Part shown: positions 16,115-24,854 of the stretch, in pieces
Position numbering within the stretch: the stretch's first letter is position 1
Layout: each line of letters starts with the position of its first letter
Source: Butyricicoccus_A sp964513445
GTDB taxonomy: Bacteria > Bacillota > Clostridia > Oscillospirales > Butyricicoccaceae
Direction: 5' to 3'
Length of the DNA stretch: 50,970 bases
Assembly (NCBI GenBank): GCA_964513445.1
Contig: CAZEMM010000007.1
Location: forward strand, 1-50,970
Made by a program: the position numbers and the translations under genes
Notes under the pieces: generated by a model
Seen by the model: only the letters and a program-made list of their open reading frames with translations
What the model was told of the DNA's origin: nothing
Database searches by the model: none

Positions 16115-17482
16115 TTATTTTCCGACGCAGAACTGTGAGAAAATCGTCGAAACAATGTCCTCACGCACCGACTGTCCGGTGATCTCACCGAGCGCGGCGA
16201 TCGCACCCTCCGCGTCCATGACGACCGCGTCCGGCGTCATACCGAGCTGCGCGGCCATAAAAGCCTCCTCGCATCGTTCCGCCGCGCGCGCCAGCGCCGC
16301 CGCCTGTCTGGCATTGGTAATGATCGTGCCGTCAAACGTCGCGCCGTCCATGCCGACGACGCGTTCGATCAGCTCATACAGCTCGCGCAGTCCCTCTCCG
16401 GTCTTTGCGCTGACCGCAAGGACATGGTCAAAGCATTTTTCAATCGTTTCCACATGCAGGGCGGACGGCAGGTCGCTCTTATTGAGCACCGCAATCGACC
16501 GCTTTCCATGCGTTCTGGCAATGACCATCAGGTCTTCATCTGTGATCGTGTCGCTCGAATCGAATACGGCGAGAATCAATGACGACACCTGCGCCTGCTT
16601 CATTGCGCGGTCAATGCCGAGCTTTTCCACAGGATCCTCCGTCTCGCGCAAGCCCGCCGTATCATACAGGCGAAGTACCACCGCGCCGACGCGAATGGTC
16701 TCCTCAATGACGTCGCGCGTTGTGCCGGGCACATTGGTGACGATCGCACGGTCAACACCAGACAGCGCGTTGAGCAATGAGGATTTCCCCGCGTTTGGCT
16801 TACCCAAAATCGCGCACGGAATTCCCTCGCGCAAAATGCGCCCGCGCTCATACGTCTCTGCCAGCTCATACAGCTCGCGTGTCGAATCGTGCAAAATCTC
16901 GCACGCGCTGTCAAACAGCTTTGTATCGATTTCCTCATCCGGATAATCCACAACCGCTAAAAACTCCGCGACCAGCTGCACGATGCGCTGCCGGATCTCC
17001 TTGATACGCGTGCCGACCACGCCATCCAGCTGTGCCGCCGCGTTTTCCGCCGCCTGTGCCGTCTCCGCCGTGACCAAATCGTGCACGGCCTCCGCGCCGG
17101 ACAAATCCATCTTGCCCGCCAGAAACGCGCGCTGGGTAAACTCGCCCGGCTGCGCCTGCTGCGCGCCCAGTGCAAACAGCGCGGCAAGCGTCTCCGATAA
17201 AATAGCAGGGGAACCGTGGCACTGAATTTCCATCATGTCCTCGCCGGTATACGAATGAGGCGTATGCATCACGCAGCACATACAATGGTCGATCACCGCG
17301 CCGCCGCGCGCGAGCAGCGCGCCGCAGGTCAACAGCCGGTCGGGCTGCTCGGACATCCGCTTTGCGCCGAGCGGTTTAAAAATCTGATCCGCAATCACAA
17401 GGGTCTGAGGTCCGGAGACGCGGATGATTCCAATCGGTCCGGAAGCAGGCCCTGTCGCGACCGCGGCAATGGTCTTGCTCAT
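16115..17482 (-). CDS. mnmE: tRNA modification GTPase MnmE
   Basis: K+-activated GTPase that acts with MnmG at wobble U34 of tRNA. ATG 17482 (455 aa) has GAGGTG 7 nt upstream. Domains in order are an N-terminal tetrahydrofolate-binding domain (IIRVSGPQ), a helical domain, and an inserted G domain with LGKPNAGKSSLLNAL, DTAGLRET and NKSD. The C-terminal FCVGK carries the catalytic cysteine of this family. It lies 32 nt after jag and belongs to the conserved rpmH-to-mnmE block. Confidence 0.97.
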   Translation of the reverse strand: MSKTIAAVATGPASGPIGIIRVSGPQTLVIADQIFKPLGAKRMSEQPDRLLTCGALLARGGAVIDHCMCCVMHTPHSYTGEDMMEIQCHGSPAILSETLAALFALGAQQAQPGEFTQRAFLAGKMDLSGAEAVHDLVTAETAQAAENAAAQLDGVVGTRIKEIRQRIVQLVAEFLAVVDYPDEEIDTKLFDSACEILHDSTRELYELAETYERGRILREGIPCAILGKPNAGKSSLLNALSGVDRAIVTNVPGTTRDVIEETIRVGAVVLRLYDTAGLRETEDPVEKLGIDRAMKQAQVSSLILAVFDSSDTITDEDLMVIARTHGKRSIAVLNKSDLPSALHVETIEKCFDHVLAVSAKTGEGLRELYELIERVVGMDGATFDGTIITNARQAAALARAAERCEEAFMAAQLGMTPDAVVMDAEGAIAALGEITGQSVREDIVSTIFSQFCVGK

Positions 17483-17514
17483 ATCATCGCACCTCACTTC
17501 CATCAATATGAAAA

Positions 17515-18219
17515 TTATTCCTCGTAATTTTTGCGGGGTTTTCCATGATAGCCGCCGCGATACCCGCCACGGTAGCCGCCGCGCTCCAGTGCGACAACCA
17601 CACGGCGGTTCGGCTCGCTTCCGGTAGAATAGGTCGTGACGCCCTTATAGTCCTGCAATTCCGCATGAATGATGCGGCGCTCATACGGATTCATCGGCTC
17701 CAGCGTCATATTTTTGTGATATTTAAGCACCTTCCCGGCCATCTTGCGCGCCAGGCGCTGCAGCGATTCCTCGCGCTTGGCGCGATAGCCCTCGGTATCA
17801 ATGGCGATGCGGATGTGCTCCTCCTTGCCGCGGTTGACGGTTAGCGAGGTCAAATATTGAATCGCGTCCAGCGTATCGCCGCGCCTGCCGATGACCGCGC
17901 CCATATCTTCGCCGCGCACGTCCAGAATGATCTGTCCGTCCTCGCCCTCGGTGGGGAACGCCTCGCCTTGAATGCCCATGCGGGAGAGCAAGCCGTCGAC
18001 AAACTGCTTTGCCTCCAGCGCGGGCGTTATAATGACCTCCTCATAGGAGATGCGCACGCGTGCCTGTACAGCGCCGATACCTAAAAAGCCCTTTTTGCCG
18101 CGCTCCAGCACCTCCTGCTGCACATTTTCAACCTGAATGTCCAACGCTTCCAGCTCCTGCTTGGCGAGTGCCAATGCTTCTTCTACAGTAGGAGCCTGCT
18201 TTTCAATATACTGTTTCAT
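17515..18219 (-). CDS. jag: Jag/KhpB RNA-binding protein with RGG-type tail
   Basis: SpoIIIJ-associated RNA-binding protein; relatives (KhpB) pair with KhpA and influence cell division and elongation. The 234 residues hold a Jag N-terminal domain (MKQYIEKQAPTVEEALALAK to RKGFLGIG-like), a KH domain around the GAVIGRRGDTLDAIQYL loop, and an R3H domain with the ERRIIHAELQD signature. An unusual C-terminal tail has RGGYRGGYRGGYHGK repeats, which most family members lack. The start follows GGGG and lies 12 nt after yidC, the usual arrangement. Confidence 0.94.
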   Translation of the reverse strand: MKQYIEKQAPTVEEALALAKQELEALDIQVENVQQEVLERGKKGFLGIGAVQARVRISYEEVIITPALEAKQFVDGLLSRMGIQGEAFPTEGEDGQIILDVRGEDMGAVIGRRGDTLDAIQYLTSLTVNRGKEEHIRIAIDTEGYRAKREESLQRLARKMAGKVLKYHKNMTLEPMNPYERRIIHAELQDYKGVTTYSTGSEPNRRVVVALERGGYRGGYRGGYHGKPRKNYEE

Positions 18220-18231
18220 GTGCTTACCCCT

Positions 18232-19350
18232 TTATTCATCGTCCTCAGCCACTGTTCCGGATCTGCGGGCAGCTTCTTTTTCCGCCTTGATCTGCGCCGC
18301 ACGCTCTGCGGTCTCCTTTTCCTTCAACCGCTTCTGCTCCGCCTCCAATGCCTTGAGCTTCTTTTTGGACACATTGGCGGACTTTGCGCCGCGATAATTT
18401 TCCTTCACGCCCGCGCTGGAGGATTTCTGCTCTTCCTGTTCCGCAAGACGCGCCTGATGCGCGGCCTCACGGCGCTTGCGCTCCTTGGTCAGCTCGTCGT
18501 CCTCCGCCTTGTCAAAATGAATGATATACTTGGTCAGCGCAAATTCCTGTATCATCGAGAACAGGTTGTTGGTGATCCAATACACACCCATGGACGCCGG
18601 CAGGCTGAACGCGATCCAAATCTGCATGAGCGGCATGATAATCAGCATGGACGTCATGGTGGAATTCATCTGCGGGTTGCTGTTCGTCTGCGGATTGGCC
18701 TGCTTCTGCATCTTCTGCATAATGAGAGAGGATACGAGCGCGGTCACACCTGACAGCACCGGGATGAGCCACAGCACATTGAGCGTAGTAAACGACGGTA
18801 CCGAGGACAGGTCAATTCCAAAGAAATTGAAATCAATACGGGTCAAGCCGTCCGCAGCGAACTGCGAGACCTTATCCCAATTGTCATTCGCCAGCTGTGC
18901 AATGGTGATCTGCGCGTTGAGCTGCGACGATTCATAGGTCGTGCCCAGCGCCTCTGCAATCTTGCTGATGGTGTCGCCTGAAAGACCCATCATGTACGTC
19001 ATCGGCTGGCGGACAGCATAGTACAGAGCCATCATGATCGGCAGCGTGATAAACGACAGCAGGCAGCTGCTCATCGGGTTGACGCCCTCGCGCTCATACA
19101 GCTTAGTAATTTCCTCGTTGGCCTTTTCCTTATTTTTGGCATACCGCCGCTGAATGGCCTGCGACTCCGCCGTGACCAGATTCATCTTTTTCATGCTCTT
19201 TTTCTGCTTGTACATAAACGGCAGCAGCACGAGCTTTATGAGAATGGTAAACAGGATGAGTGCAACGCCGTAATTCTGTACAATAGAAAACAGTGCGTTG
19301 AGGATCAGACCCATCGGCCTGACGATAATAACTCCAAAAAAATGTCCCAT
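18232..19350 (-). CDS. yidC: Membrane protein insertase YidC/OxaA
   Basis: Inserts and folds membrane proteins, alone or with Sec. ATG 19350 is preferred over one four codons upstream because GGAGG lies 5 nt before it and would overlap the earlier start. Of 372 residues, there are hydrophobic segments at about 5-50 (LILNALFSIVQNYGVALILF), 95-120, and two or three in 200-280. A charged hairpin (KMNLVTAESQAIQRRYAK) follows the first. The soluble loop around 130-180 is longer than usual. The C-terminal tail (285-372) is rich in Lys, Glu and Ala and probably contacts the ribosome. There is no lipobox, unlike Bacillus SpoIIIJ. Confidence 0.95.
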   Translation of the reverse strand: MGHFFGVIIVRPMGLILNALFSIVQNYGVALILFTILIKLVLLPFMYKQKKSMKKMNLVTAESQAIQRRYAKNKEKANEEITKLYEREGVNPMSSCLLSFITLPIMMALYYAVRQPMTYMMGLSGDTISKIAEALGTTYESSQLNAQITIAQLANDNWDKVSQFAADGLTRIDFNFFGIDLSSVPSFTTLNVLWLIPVLSGVTALVSSLIMQKMQKQANPQTNSNPQMNSTMTSMLIIMPLMQIWIAFSLPASMGVYWITNNLFSMIQEFALTKYIIHFDKAEDDELTKERKRREAAHQARLAEQEEQKSSSAGVKENYRGAKSANVSKKKLKALEAEQKRLKEKETAERAAQIKAEKEAARRSGTVAEDDE

Positions 19351-19386
19351 TGGTTCCTCCAAATTGGGTATATTCGTGGTTTTCCG

Positions 19387-19602
19387 TCACGGCACCGGAT
19401 CGTAGGGATTGCGGTGCGAAAACGGATGGCAGCGCATCAACCTTTTCAATGCGAGCCAGCCGCCCTTGCGCGCGCCGTATTTCTCGATCGCTTCCATCGC
19501 GTACGCGGAGCAGGTCGGATTAAATCGGCAGCACTGACGCATGTGCGGCGAAATTGCGGAACGGTAAAACCGGATACAGCAGAGCATAACACGCTTCATC
19601 AT
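19387..19602 (-). CDS. yidD: Membrane protein insertion efficiency factor YidD
   Basis: Small membrane-associated protein that assists YidC-dependent insertion. The 71-residue length is typical. It has the family signature IRFYRSAISPHMRQCCRFNPTCSAYA with its conserved cysteines, then AIEKYGARKGGWLALKRLMRC and the HP-type C-terminus NPYDPVP. Its start overlaps the rnpA stop by four bases (19599-19602), the standard rnpA-yidD coupling. Confidence 0.95.
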   Translation of the reverse strand: MMKRVMLCCIRFYRSAISPHMRQCCRFNPTCSAYAMEAIEKYGARKGGWLALKRLMRCHPFSHRNPYDPVP

Positions 19603-19943
19603 GATGATCTTCCTTTCCTTCGCAGGCCCAGCTGATCCAGACAGCGCAGATATGCGCGCTCGACCTGTGCAAACGGCGCGTGCACCGCGCGATGCCGCGC
19701 GACGACGACCAAATCCATATCAGGCCGCATTTCGTCCAGATGCAGACGGTACGCCTCGCGAATCAGCCGCTTGACGCGGTTGCGCTGCACTGCGTTTCCC
19801 AGCTTGACGCCCGCCGTAATGCCCAATCTGCCCGCGCCATATCGGTTGCGCAGCGCATAGACAACAACGCAATCAGCGCTCGCGCTACGGCCCCTGCCAT
19901 ACAGCCTGCGAAAATCACGATTTTGCTTTAAGGTGTTTTTCAT
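19599..19943 (-). CDS. rnpA: Ribonuclease P protein component
   Basis: Protein cofactor of RNase P, which matures the 5' end of tRNAs. ATG 19943 (114 aa) is used; an extra 15 upstream codons are open, but AAAGGAAG sits directly before this ATG. The family RNR motif is clear in KLGNAVQRNRVKRLIREAYR, preceded by RLGITAGVK. It follows rpmH and overlaps yidD. Confidence 0.95.
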   Translation of the reverse strand: MKNTLKQNRDFRRLYGRGRSASADCVVVYALRNRYGAGRLGITAGVKLGNAVQRNRVKRLIREAYRLHLDEMRPDMDLVVVARHRAVHAPFAQVERAYLRCLDQLGLRRKGRSS

Positions 19944-20226
19944 CTGTCTTCCTTTGTCCCTAAAAAACGGATATCCACCGCATTTCATCCGCAGCGCGCC
20001 CGCATGGCTTGTCTGTTTCTTTGAAAAATGCGGCTTCTCTCCCTCCGGCGCGACATTTTTTCCTGCCGGAGCTGATGAACCGCCTTTTCTTCACGGCGCG
20101 CGGCCCATCCGAATTGTAATCACGCCGTCTGTAAAATACGGAACGGATAATTTCCATATAGAACAGAAATGGACCGCAGAGCGGTCCACATTGATCGGTT
20201 CCGATCGTTCAGATCGATCGAACGTA

Positions 20227-20361
20227 TTACAGGGTCAAACGCTTTCTGCCGCGGGAACGACGGCGCGCAAGAACCTTTCTGCCATTCTTTGTAGCCATTC
20301 TCTTGCGGAAGCCGTGCACCTTACTGCGCTGACGCTTCTTCGGCTGATATGTTCTCCACAT
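20227..20361 (-). CDS. rpmH: Ribosomal protein bL34
   Basis: 44-residue basic protein of the large ribosomal subunit, too short for routine ORF thresholds. It starts MWRTYQPKKRQRSKVHGFR and continues with RMATKNGRKVLARRRSRGRK and RLTL. GGAGGT lies 9 nt before the ATG. It is the first gene of the leftward block from the origin, driven by a strong promoter at 20479-20508. Confidence 0.98.
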   Translation of the reverse strand: MWRTYQPKKRQRSKVHGFRKRMATKNGRKVLARRRSRGRKRLTL

Positions 20362-20478
20362 CGTGACTGCACCTCCATTTACAAATCAATTCCGCATGCG
20401 GGCACCGGCAGCCGTCCGAGCCTTCTTTCAGACCACTGCCGCTGCCTGCGGCCAATACACAGCGCGTGTACAAAATAC

Positions 20479-20508
20479 ATTATAAGCAGAAAAACGGAAA
20501 AATGTCAA
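20479..20508 (-). promoter_or_regulatory. rpmH promoter
   Basis: Minus-strand TTGACA (20503-20508), 18-nt spacer, TATAAT (20479-20484). Confidence 0.85.
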
Positions 20509-20578
20509 TCATAATTTGATAATTTGTCCTTTTTTTTCGCCGCATTCCCGCCATTTTCTGATTTTTACCCATTTAAGC

Positions 20579-20621
20579 TGTGGAAAACCCTGTGGACACA
20601 TTATAAATTCAGTGGTATTAT
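20579..20621 (+). promoter_or_regulatory. dnaA promoter with DnaA-box-like sites
   Basis: TGGACA (20593-20598), 17-nt spacer and TATTAT (20616-20621), with TG one base before the -10. DnaA-box-like 9-mers TGTGGAAAA (20579-20587) and TGTGGACAC (20591-20599) abut and cover the -35, consistent with DnaA autoregulation. The gap 20362-20709 also holds the rpmH promoter, the leader hairpin below and a short tandem of TGCAATAGAT at about 20672-20693. Confidence 0.65.
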
Positions 20622-20633
20622 ATAGAATATATT

Positions 20634-20667
20634 GGTGTCCTCCGACATATGGACACCGCCCTTTTTT
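20634..20667 (+). terminator. Terminator-like hairpin in the dnaA leader
   Basis: GGTGTCC (20634-20640) pairs with GGACACC (20651-20657), followed by GCC and then CTTTTTTG. It lies between the inferred dnaA transcription start (about 20628) and the dnaA start codon, so it would attenuate dnaA rather than end an upstream gene, since rpmH diverges. Confidence 0.55.
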
Positions 20668-20709
20668 GATGTGCAATAGATTGCAATAGATTGAAAGGAA
20701 TAAGCGATT

Positions 20710-21999
20710 ATGACCACACCCGAAAATATATGGAATTTGGTGTTTGCGCAGCTGGAAAAGAAACTCTCGCCCGTCGCGCTGGACGCGTGGTTTAACGACC
20801 TGACCGCTGTGGAATTCAAGGACGACACGCTGCTGCTCCATACACCCGACCTGTTTAAACGAGACACCATAGACTCACGCTACACAGAGCTGATCCGCGA
20901 GATCCTGCGCGACCTGCTCAACGCGGAAATAAAGGTTATCATCACGACGGGAGACGCCCCGGCGGCAATCTCCGGAAACGAAGGACTCTCGGAAAACGAG
21001 TACACATTCGACCAGTTCATCGTCGGCTCCTCCAATAAATTCGCCTACGCGGCCGCGACCGCCGTCGCGAACAAGCCCGCAACCACCTACAACCCGCTGT
21101 TCATCTACGGACAATCCGGTCTGGGCAAAACACACCTGCTGTACGCCATTTCCTCCGTCGTTCGCCGCGACCATCCCACATTTCGCATCGTCTATATCAA
21201 GGGCGAGGACTTTACCAACGAGCTGATCAACGCCATCGGCGACGGCATGGTACAAGAATTCCGCGACAAATACCGCCTGGCCGATTTACTGCTCGTCGAC
21301 GACGTCCAGTTCATCGCCGGCAAGGACCGCACACAGGAGGAATTCTTCCACACATTCAACGCACTCTACGAAGCGCACAAACAGATCGTCCTCACCTCCG
21401 ACCGGCCGCCAAAGGAAATACACACACTGGAGGAACGATTGAAAACGCGCTTTGAATGGGGCCTGCTTGCGGATATCCAGCCGCCGGACTACGAAACGCG
21501 CATGGCCATCATCCGTGTCAAGGCGGAATCGCTGCATGTCACGCTCACCGACGAGATCACCGATTACATCGCCAATACCATCACCTCCAACGTGCGCCAG
21601 CTGGAAGGCACGGTCAAAAAAATCAAAGCGCTGCACGACCTAATGGAGCGCGAAATCGACCTCACGCTCGCAAAGGAAGCGGTCACGGACATTTTTAAAG
21701 AAAACCCCGGCCTCAATCCAACGCCGGAAATGATCATCCGCGAGGTCTCGCGCTACTACTGCGTCCCGGTCGAAAAGCTGCGCGGCAACGGCCGCTCCAA
21801 GGAAACGGTCATCCCCCGCCAGGTCTCCATGTACCTCATCCGAGAAATGACGGATTATTCCCTGCCGGAGATCGGCAAGGTATTCTCGCGCGACCACACG
21901 ACCGTCCTGCACTCCATCAACAAAATAGAAAGCTATCTCAAAGACAACAACGATATGAATAACATCATCAAAACGCTGAAGGCCAATATCCGCGGCTGA
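20710..21999 (+). CDS. dnaA: Replication initiator DnaA
   Basis: AAA+ ATPase that binds DnaA boxes and opens the origin. The 429 residues are slightly short, with a compact linker. Domain I is residues 1-~80, and the AAA+ domain carries Walker A GQSGLGKTHLL near 135-145, Walker B LLLVDDVQFIAGKD and the arginine-finger region LKTRFEWGLLADIQPPDYETR. C-terminal domain IV has the DnaA signature YSLPEIGKVFSRDHTTVLHS. AAAGGA precedes the ATG. It is flanked by DnaA-box regions on both sides, marking the origin. Confidence 0.98.
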   Translation: MTTPENIWNLVFAQLEKKLSPVALDAWFNDLTAVEFKDDTLLLHTPDLFKRDTIDSRYTELIREILRDLLNAEIKVIITTGDAPAAISGNEGLSENEYTFDQFIVGSSNKFAYAAATAVANKPATTYNPLFIYGQSGLGKTHLLYAISSVVRRDHPTFRIVYIKGEDFTNELINAIGDGMVQEFRDKYRLADLLLVDDVQFIAGKDRTQEEFFHTFNALYEAHKQIVLTSDRPPKEIHTLEERLKTRFEWGLLADIQPPDYETRMAIIRVKAESLHVTLTDEITDYIANTITSNVRQLEGTVKKIKALHDLMEREIDLTLAKEAVTDIFKENPGLNPTPEMIIREVSRYYCVPVEKLRGNGRSKETVIPRQVSMYLIREMTDYSLPEIGKVFSRDHTTVLHSINKIESYLKDNNDMNNIIKTLKANIRG

Positions 22000-22087
22000 A
22001 CGCACCACATAAAAATTCATACATATCTGAACCATCTTATATTTATTCATCTTCCGCGCACAGCCTCATGACGGAAACCCTTCAAAT

Positions 22088-22290
22088 TTATCCACAAACG
22101 CCTGTGCACTGTGGATAAATTTCTGTGGATAATTTACGGGAAAAATTTTTATCCAATTTACACCTCAACTTTTCCACAGGCGGCTGAGGACGCGCAAACG
22201 CCCGTATTTCGGGGCTCTCAAACACTTTTCCACAATTTCCATCTTACTACTACTATTACGAAATATACTATTCTATTTTATATAGTACCG
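22088..22290 (+). other. oriC: oriC: DnaA boxes, DnaA-trio tract and AT-rich unwinding element
   Basis: In the dnaA-dnaN gap there are three perfect DnaA boxes: TTATCCACA at 22088-22096 and TGTGGATAA at 22110-22118 and 22124-22132. Two 8/9 boxes, TTTTCCACA, lie at 22170-22178 and 22226-22234. Ten bases after the last box comes TAC-TAC-TAC-TAT-TAC (22245-22259), which on the opposite strand is the 3'-GAT/AAT trio pattern of the DnaA-trio element described in Bacillus. AT-rich DNA follows to about 22290. This matches the basal unwinding system layout. Nothing coding is seen in 22000-22380. Confidence 0.88.
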
Positions 22291-22380
22291 TTCTCACTCC
22301 AATGCGCCGACATAAAACATCTGACGACACAGACGGTCGACAAAAAAGAAATATCATACAATACAATAAGGAGGATCACC

Positions 22381-23496
22381 ATGCAATTTTCCTGTGAAAA
22401 AACCATCCTGCAAAACGCCATCTCAATCGCATCCCGCGCAGTCAGCAGCAAGAGCACCATCGCACTGCTGGAAGGCCTGCGCATCACGGCAGAAGCGGAC
22501 GGTCATCTGACCCTATGCGGCTATAATATGTCAATGGGCATCTATGTCGATATCGACGTCATGGTCACGCAGCCGGGCAGCGCAGTACTCAATGCACGGC
22601 TGTTTGGCGACATCATCCGCAAGCTGCCAGACGATGTGATCTATCTGGAAACCAACGAAAACCTTATGACAACCATCCGATGCGGCAAGGCAGTTTTTAA
22701 TCTGATGGCGTCAGACGCAGCGGAATTTCCGCAGCTGCCGGAGGTGGATCAACAGGAAAACGGCATTCTGCTGCCGCAATATATGCTGAAATCCATGATC
22801 GCGCAGACCAGTTTCGCCGTCGCGGACAACGAAACAAAGCCCGTGCTCACCGGCTGTCTGTTTGAAATCGAAAACGGACGGCTGAACATCGTTGCGGTGG
22901 ACGGCTTCCGTCTGAGTGTGCGGCGAGAGACGCTGGATACCGCCGTTACAGACGACACCAAATTTGTCGTACCCGGCGCGGCACTGCGCGAAATCGAACG
23001 AATTTTGGACGAATCGGATGATATTGTGGAAATATATCCCGATTCCCGCCATATTCTGTTCAAGATAGGAGAAACCGTACTCATCACACGTCTGCTCGAG
23101 GGCGAATTTCTCAATTACCGCGCGGCAATTCCGACAGACGCGACGGCGGTCATCACGGCGGACGTCAGAGAGCTGATTACCTCCATTGAGCGCGTCTCGC
23201 TCATCGTCTCGGAGAAGCTAAAAAATCCGGTGAGAATGGAGTTTGACGGCTCGCTGCTCAAACTCAGCTGCATCACGGCGATCGGAAAGGCGTATGACGA
23301 ATATCAATATGAGGGAGAGGTACCGCATCTGGAGATCGGCTTTAACAACCGGTATCTGCTAGAAGCGCTGCGCGCCTGCCCGGCCGAACAGGTGCGTGTA
23401 TCCCTCAAGGGCAGCTTAAATCCCATCGTATTCACACCGGAGGAGGGCGACGCATTTACCTATCTCGTATTGCCGGTTCGGTTAAAAGCGGAGTAA
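22381..23496 (+). CDS. dnaN: DNA polymerase III sliding clamp (beta subunit)
   Basis: Ring-shaped processivity clamp for DNA polymerase III. ATG 22381 (371 aa) follows AAGGAGG at 7 nt. The frame is open a further 90 codons upstream through oriC, but that stretch is not protein-like. The start MQFSCEKTILQNAISIASRAV, the RMEFDGSLLKLSC strand and the C-terminal VLPVRLKAE are typical. It overlaps the yaaA start by one base and forms dnaN-yaaA-recF. Confidence 0.97.
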   Translation: MQFSCEKTILQNAISIASRAVSSKSTIALLEGLRITAEADGHLTLCGYNMSMGIYVDIDVMVTQPGSAVLNARLFGDIIRKLPDDVIYLETNENLMTTIRCGKAVFNLMASDAAEFPQLPEVDQQENGILLPQYMLKSMIAQTSFAVADNETKPVLTGCLFEIENGRLNIVAVDGFRLSVRRETLDTAVTDDTKFVVPGAALREIERILDESDDIVEIYPDSRHILFKIGETVLITRLLEGEFLNYRAAIPTDATAVITADVRELITSIERVSLIVSEKLKNPVRMEFDGSLLKLSCITAIGKAYDEYQYEGEVPHLEIGFNNRYLLEALRACPAEQVRVSLKGSLNPIVFTPEEGDAFTYLVLPVRLKAE

Positions 23497-23714
23497 TGAA
23501 CATGAAAACACAGACGATTTCCATTGCAACGGACTATATCAAGGCGGATGCCTTTTTGAAATTTTCCGGCGTCGCGGCGACCGGCGGACATGCCAAGCTG
23601 CTCATCGAGCAGGGCAATCTGCTGGTCAATGGTGAAACCTGCACCCAACGCGGCCGCAAGCTGCGCGCCGGCGACGTCATCGAGATTAACGGAAGGAGCT
23701 TTCGCATCGAATGA
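23496..23714 (+). CDS. yaaA: S4-domain RNA-binding protein YaaA
   Basis: Small S4-domain protein found between dnaN and recF in Firmicutes; in Bacillus it is linked to ribosome biogenesis. It has 72 residues with the S4 core IKADAFLKFSGVAATGGHAK, LLIEQGNLLVNGE and GRKLRAGDVIEI. ATG 23496 shares one base with the dnaN stop. ATG 23502, with better spacing to GGAG, is an alternative start. Its stop overlaps recF by four bases. Confidence 0.93.
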   Translation: MNMKTQTISIATDYIKADAFLKFSGVAATGGHAKLLIEQGNLLVNGETCTQRGRKLRAGDVIEINGRSFRIE

Positions 23715-24823
23715 TGATCGAACAGCTGTCACTCCGTGATTTTCGCAATTATACGCAGGCGCAGCTCACGCTTTCGCCGGGCGTCAATGTCTTTTGCGGA
23801 GAAAACGCGCAGGGAAAGACCAACATTCTGGAAGCGGTCGGATTGCTGTCCACGATGCGTCTGTTCCGCACCGGACAAAAGCGCGATGCCATTCGATTCG
23901 GCGCAGCGCAGGCAGAGGCTTGCGCCCGTTTTTCCGCAGAAAAGCGGGAGATGACGATACAGGCGGTGATCCCATCCGCGGGACGCATGCAGATGACGGT
24001 CAACGGCGTCAGACAGAAGCGGCTGTCCGACGCGGCAGGTCTGCTGCGCTCCGTGCTGTTCTGCCCGGAGGATCTTATGCTGATTCGAGAGGGCGCGGCG
24101 GCGCGCAGACGGTTTTTAGATGTCGCACTCAGCCAGATGCGGCCGAATTATGCGCGTTATCTGGCGGAATACAGCCGCTTACATGAAAACAAGACGCGTA
24201 TTCTCAGGGACGCGGAGGAAAAGCCGTCACTGCTGGATACGCTGGATGCTTTTACCTATCGGATGTCCATGATAGGCGGACATATTGTGCGCTATCGGGC
24301 GTATTATCTGCGCGCACTGATGGAAAAGGCGCGCGTGATTCACGCGTCTATTTCCGGAAAGGACGAGCAGCTGGGCTGGGTATATCACACGGTAAGCACG
24401 GTATGCGACCCGTTTGCATCCGCCGCAGACATCGGCACGCAGATCTGGGAGCATGCGTGCGCACATCGCAGCGCGGAAATCGCGGCGCGCTCCTGTCTGT
24501 CCGGCCCGCACAGGGATGATCTGGAGCTGACGATCGGAGGAAACAGCGCAAAGGCGTTTGGCTCTCAGGGGCAGGTGCGCACGTGCGCGCTGTCGCTCAA
24601 GCTGGCGGAGCGCGATATGTTCTTCGAGGACAGCGGGGAATACCCCGTGCTGCTGCTGGATGACGTGCTCAGTGAGCTGGACGCAAAGCGGCAGGATTTT
24701 GTGCTCAACCGCATCAAGAACGGACAGGTTTGGATTACCTGCTGTGAGCCGGAAAAGCTGGCGCAGGTACAGGGCGGACGGGTGTTCTCCGTGGTAGGGG
24801 GAACTGTCTGCGCAGCAGACTGA
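23711..24823 (+). CDS. recF: DNA replication and repair protein RecF
   Basis: SMC-like ABC ATPase that helps RecOR load RecA at gaps. It has 370 residues. Walker A is GENAQGKTNILEA near residue 30, the signature-like region is LSGPHRDDLELTI, and Walker B/D-loop is VLLLDDVLSELDAKRQ. It begins with ATGATG overlapping the yaaA stop. In related genomes remB and gyrB usually follow closely. Here a dispersed repeat and a 0.9-kb gap intervene. Confidence 0.96.
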   Translation: MMIEQLSLRDFRNYTQAQLTLSPGVNVFCGENAQGKTNILEAVGLLSTMRLFRTGQKRDAIRFGAAQAEACARFSAEKREMTIQAVIPSAGRMQMTVNGVRQKRLSDAAGLLRSVLFCPEDLMLIREGAAARRRFLDVALSQMRPNYARYLAEYSRLHENKTRILRDAEEKPSLLDTLDAFTYRMSMIGGHIVRYRAYYLRALMEKARVIHASISGKDEQLGWVYHTVSTVCDPFASAADIGTQIWEHACAHRSAEIAARSCLSGPHRDDLELTIGGNSAKAFGSQGQVRTCALSLKLAERDMFFEDSGEYPVLLLDDVLSELDAKRQDFVLNRIKNGQVWITCCEPEKLAQVQGGRVFSVVGGTVCAAD

Positions 24824-24854
24824 AATTTAATCTCAATGTTCTAGGCGCGTAGAA

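Noticed and set aside
22111..22380. N-terminal extension of dnaN through oriC
   Set aside because: The extension covers DnaA boxes and the unwinding element; the ATG at 22381 has a perfect AAGGAGG.
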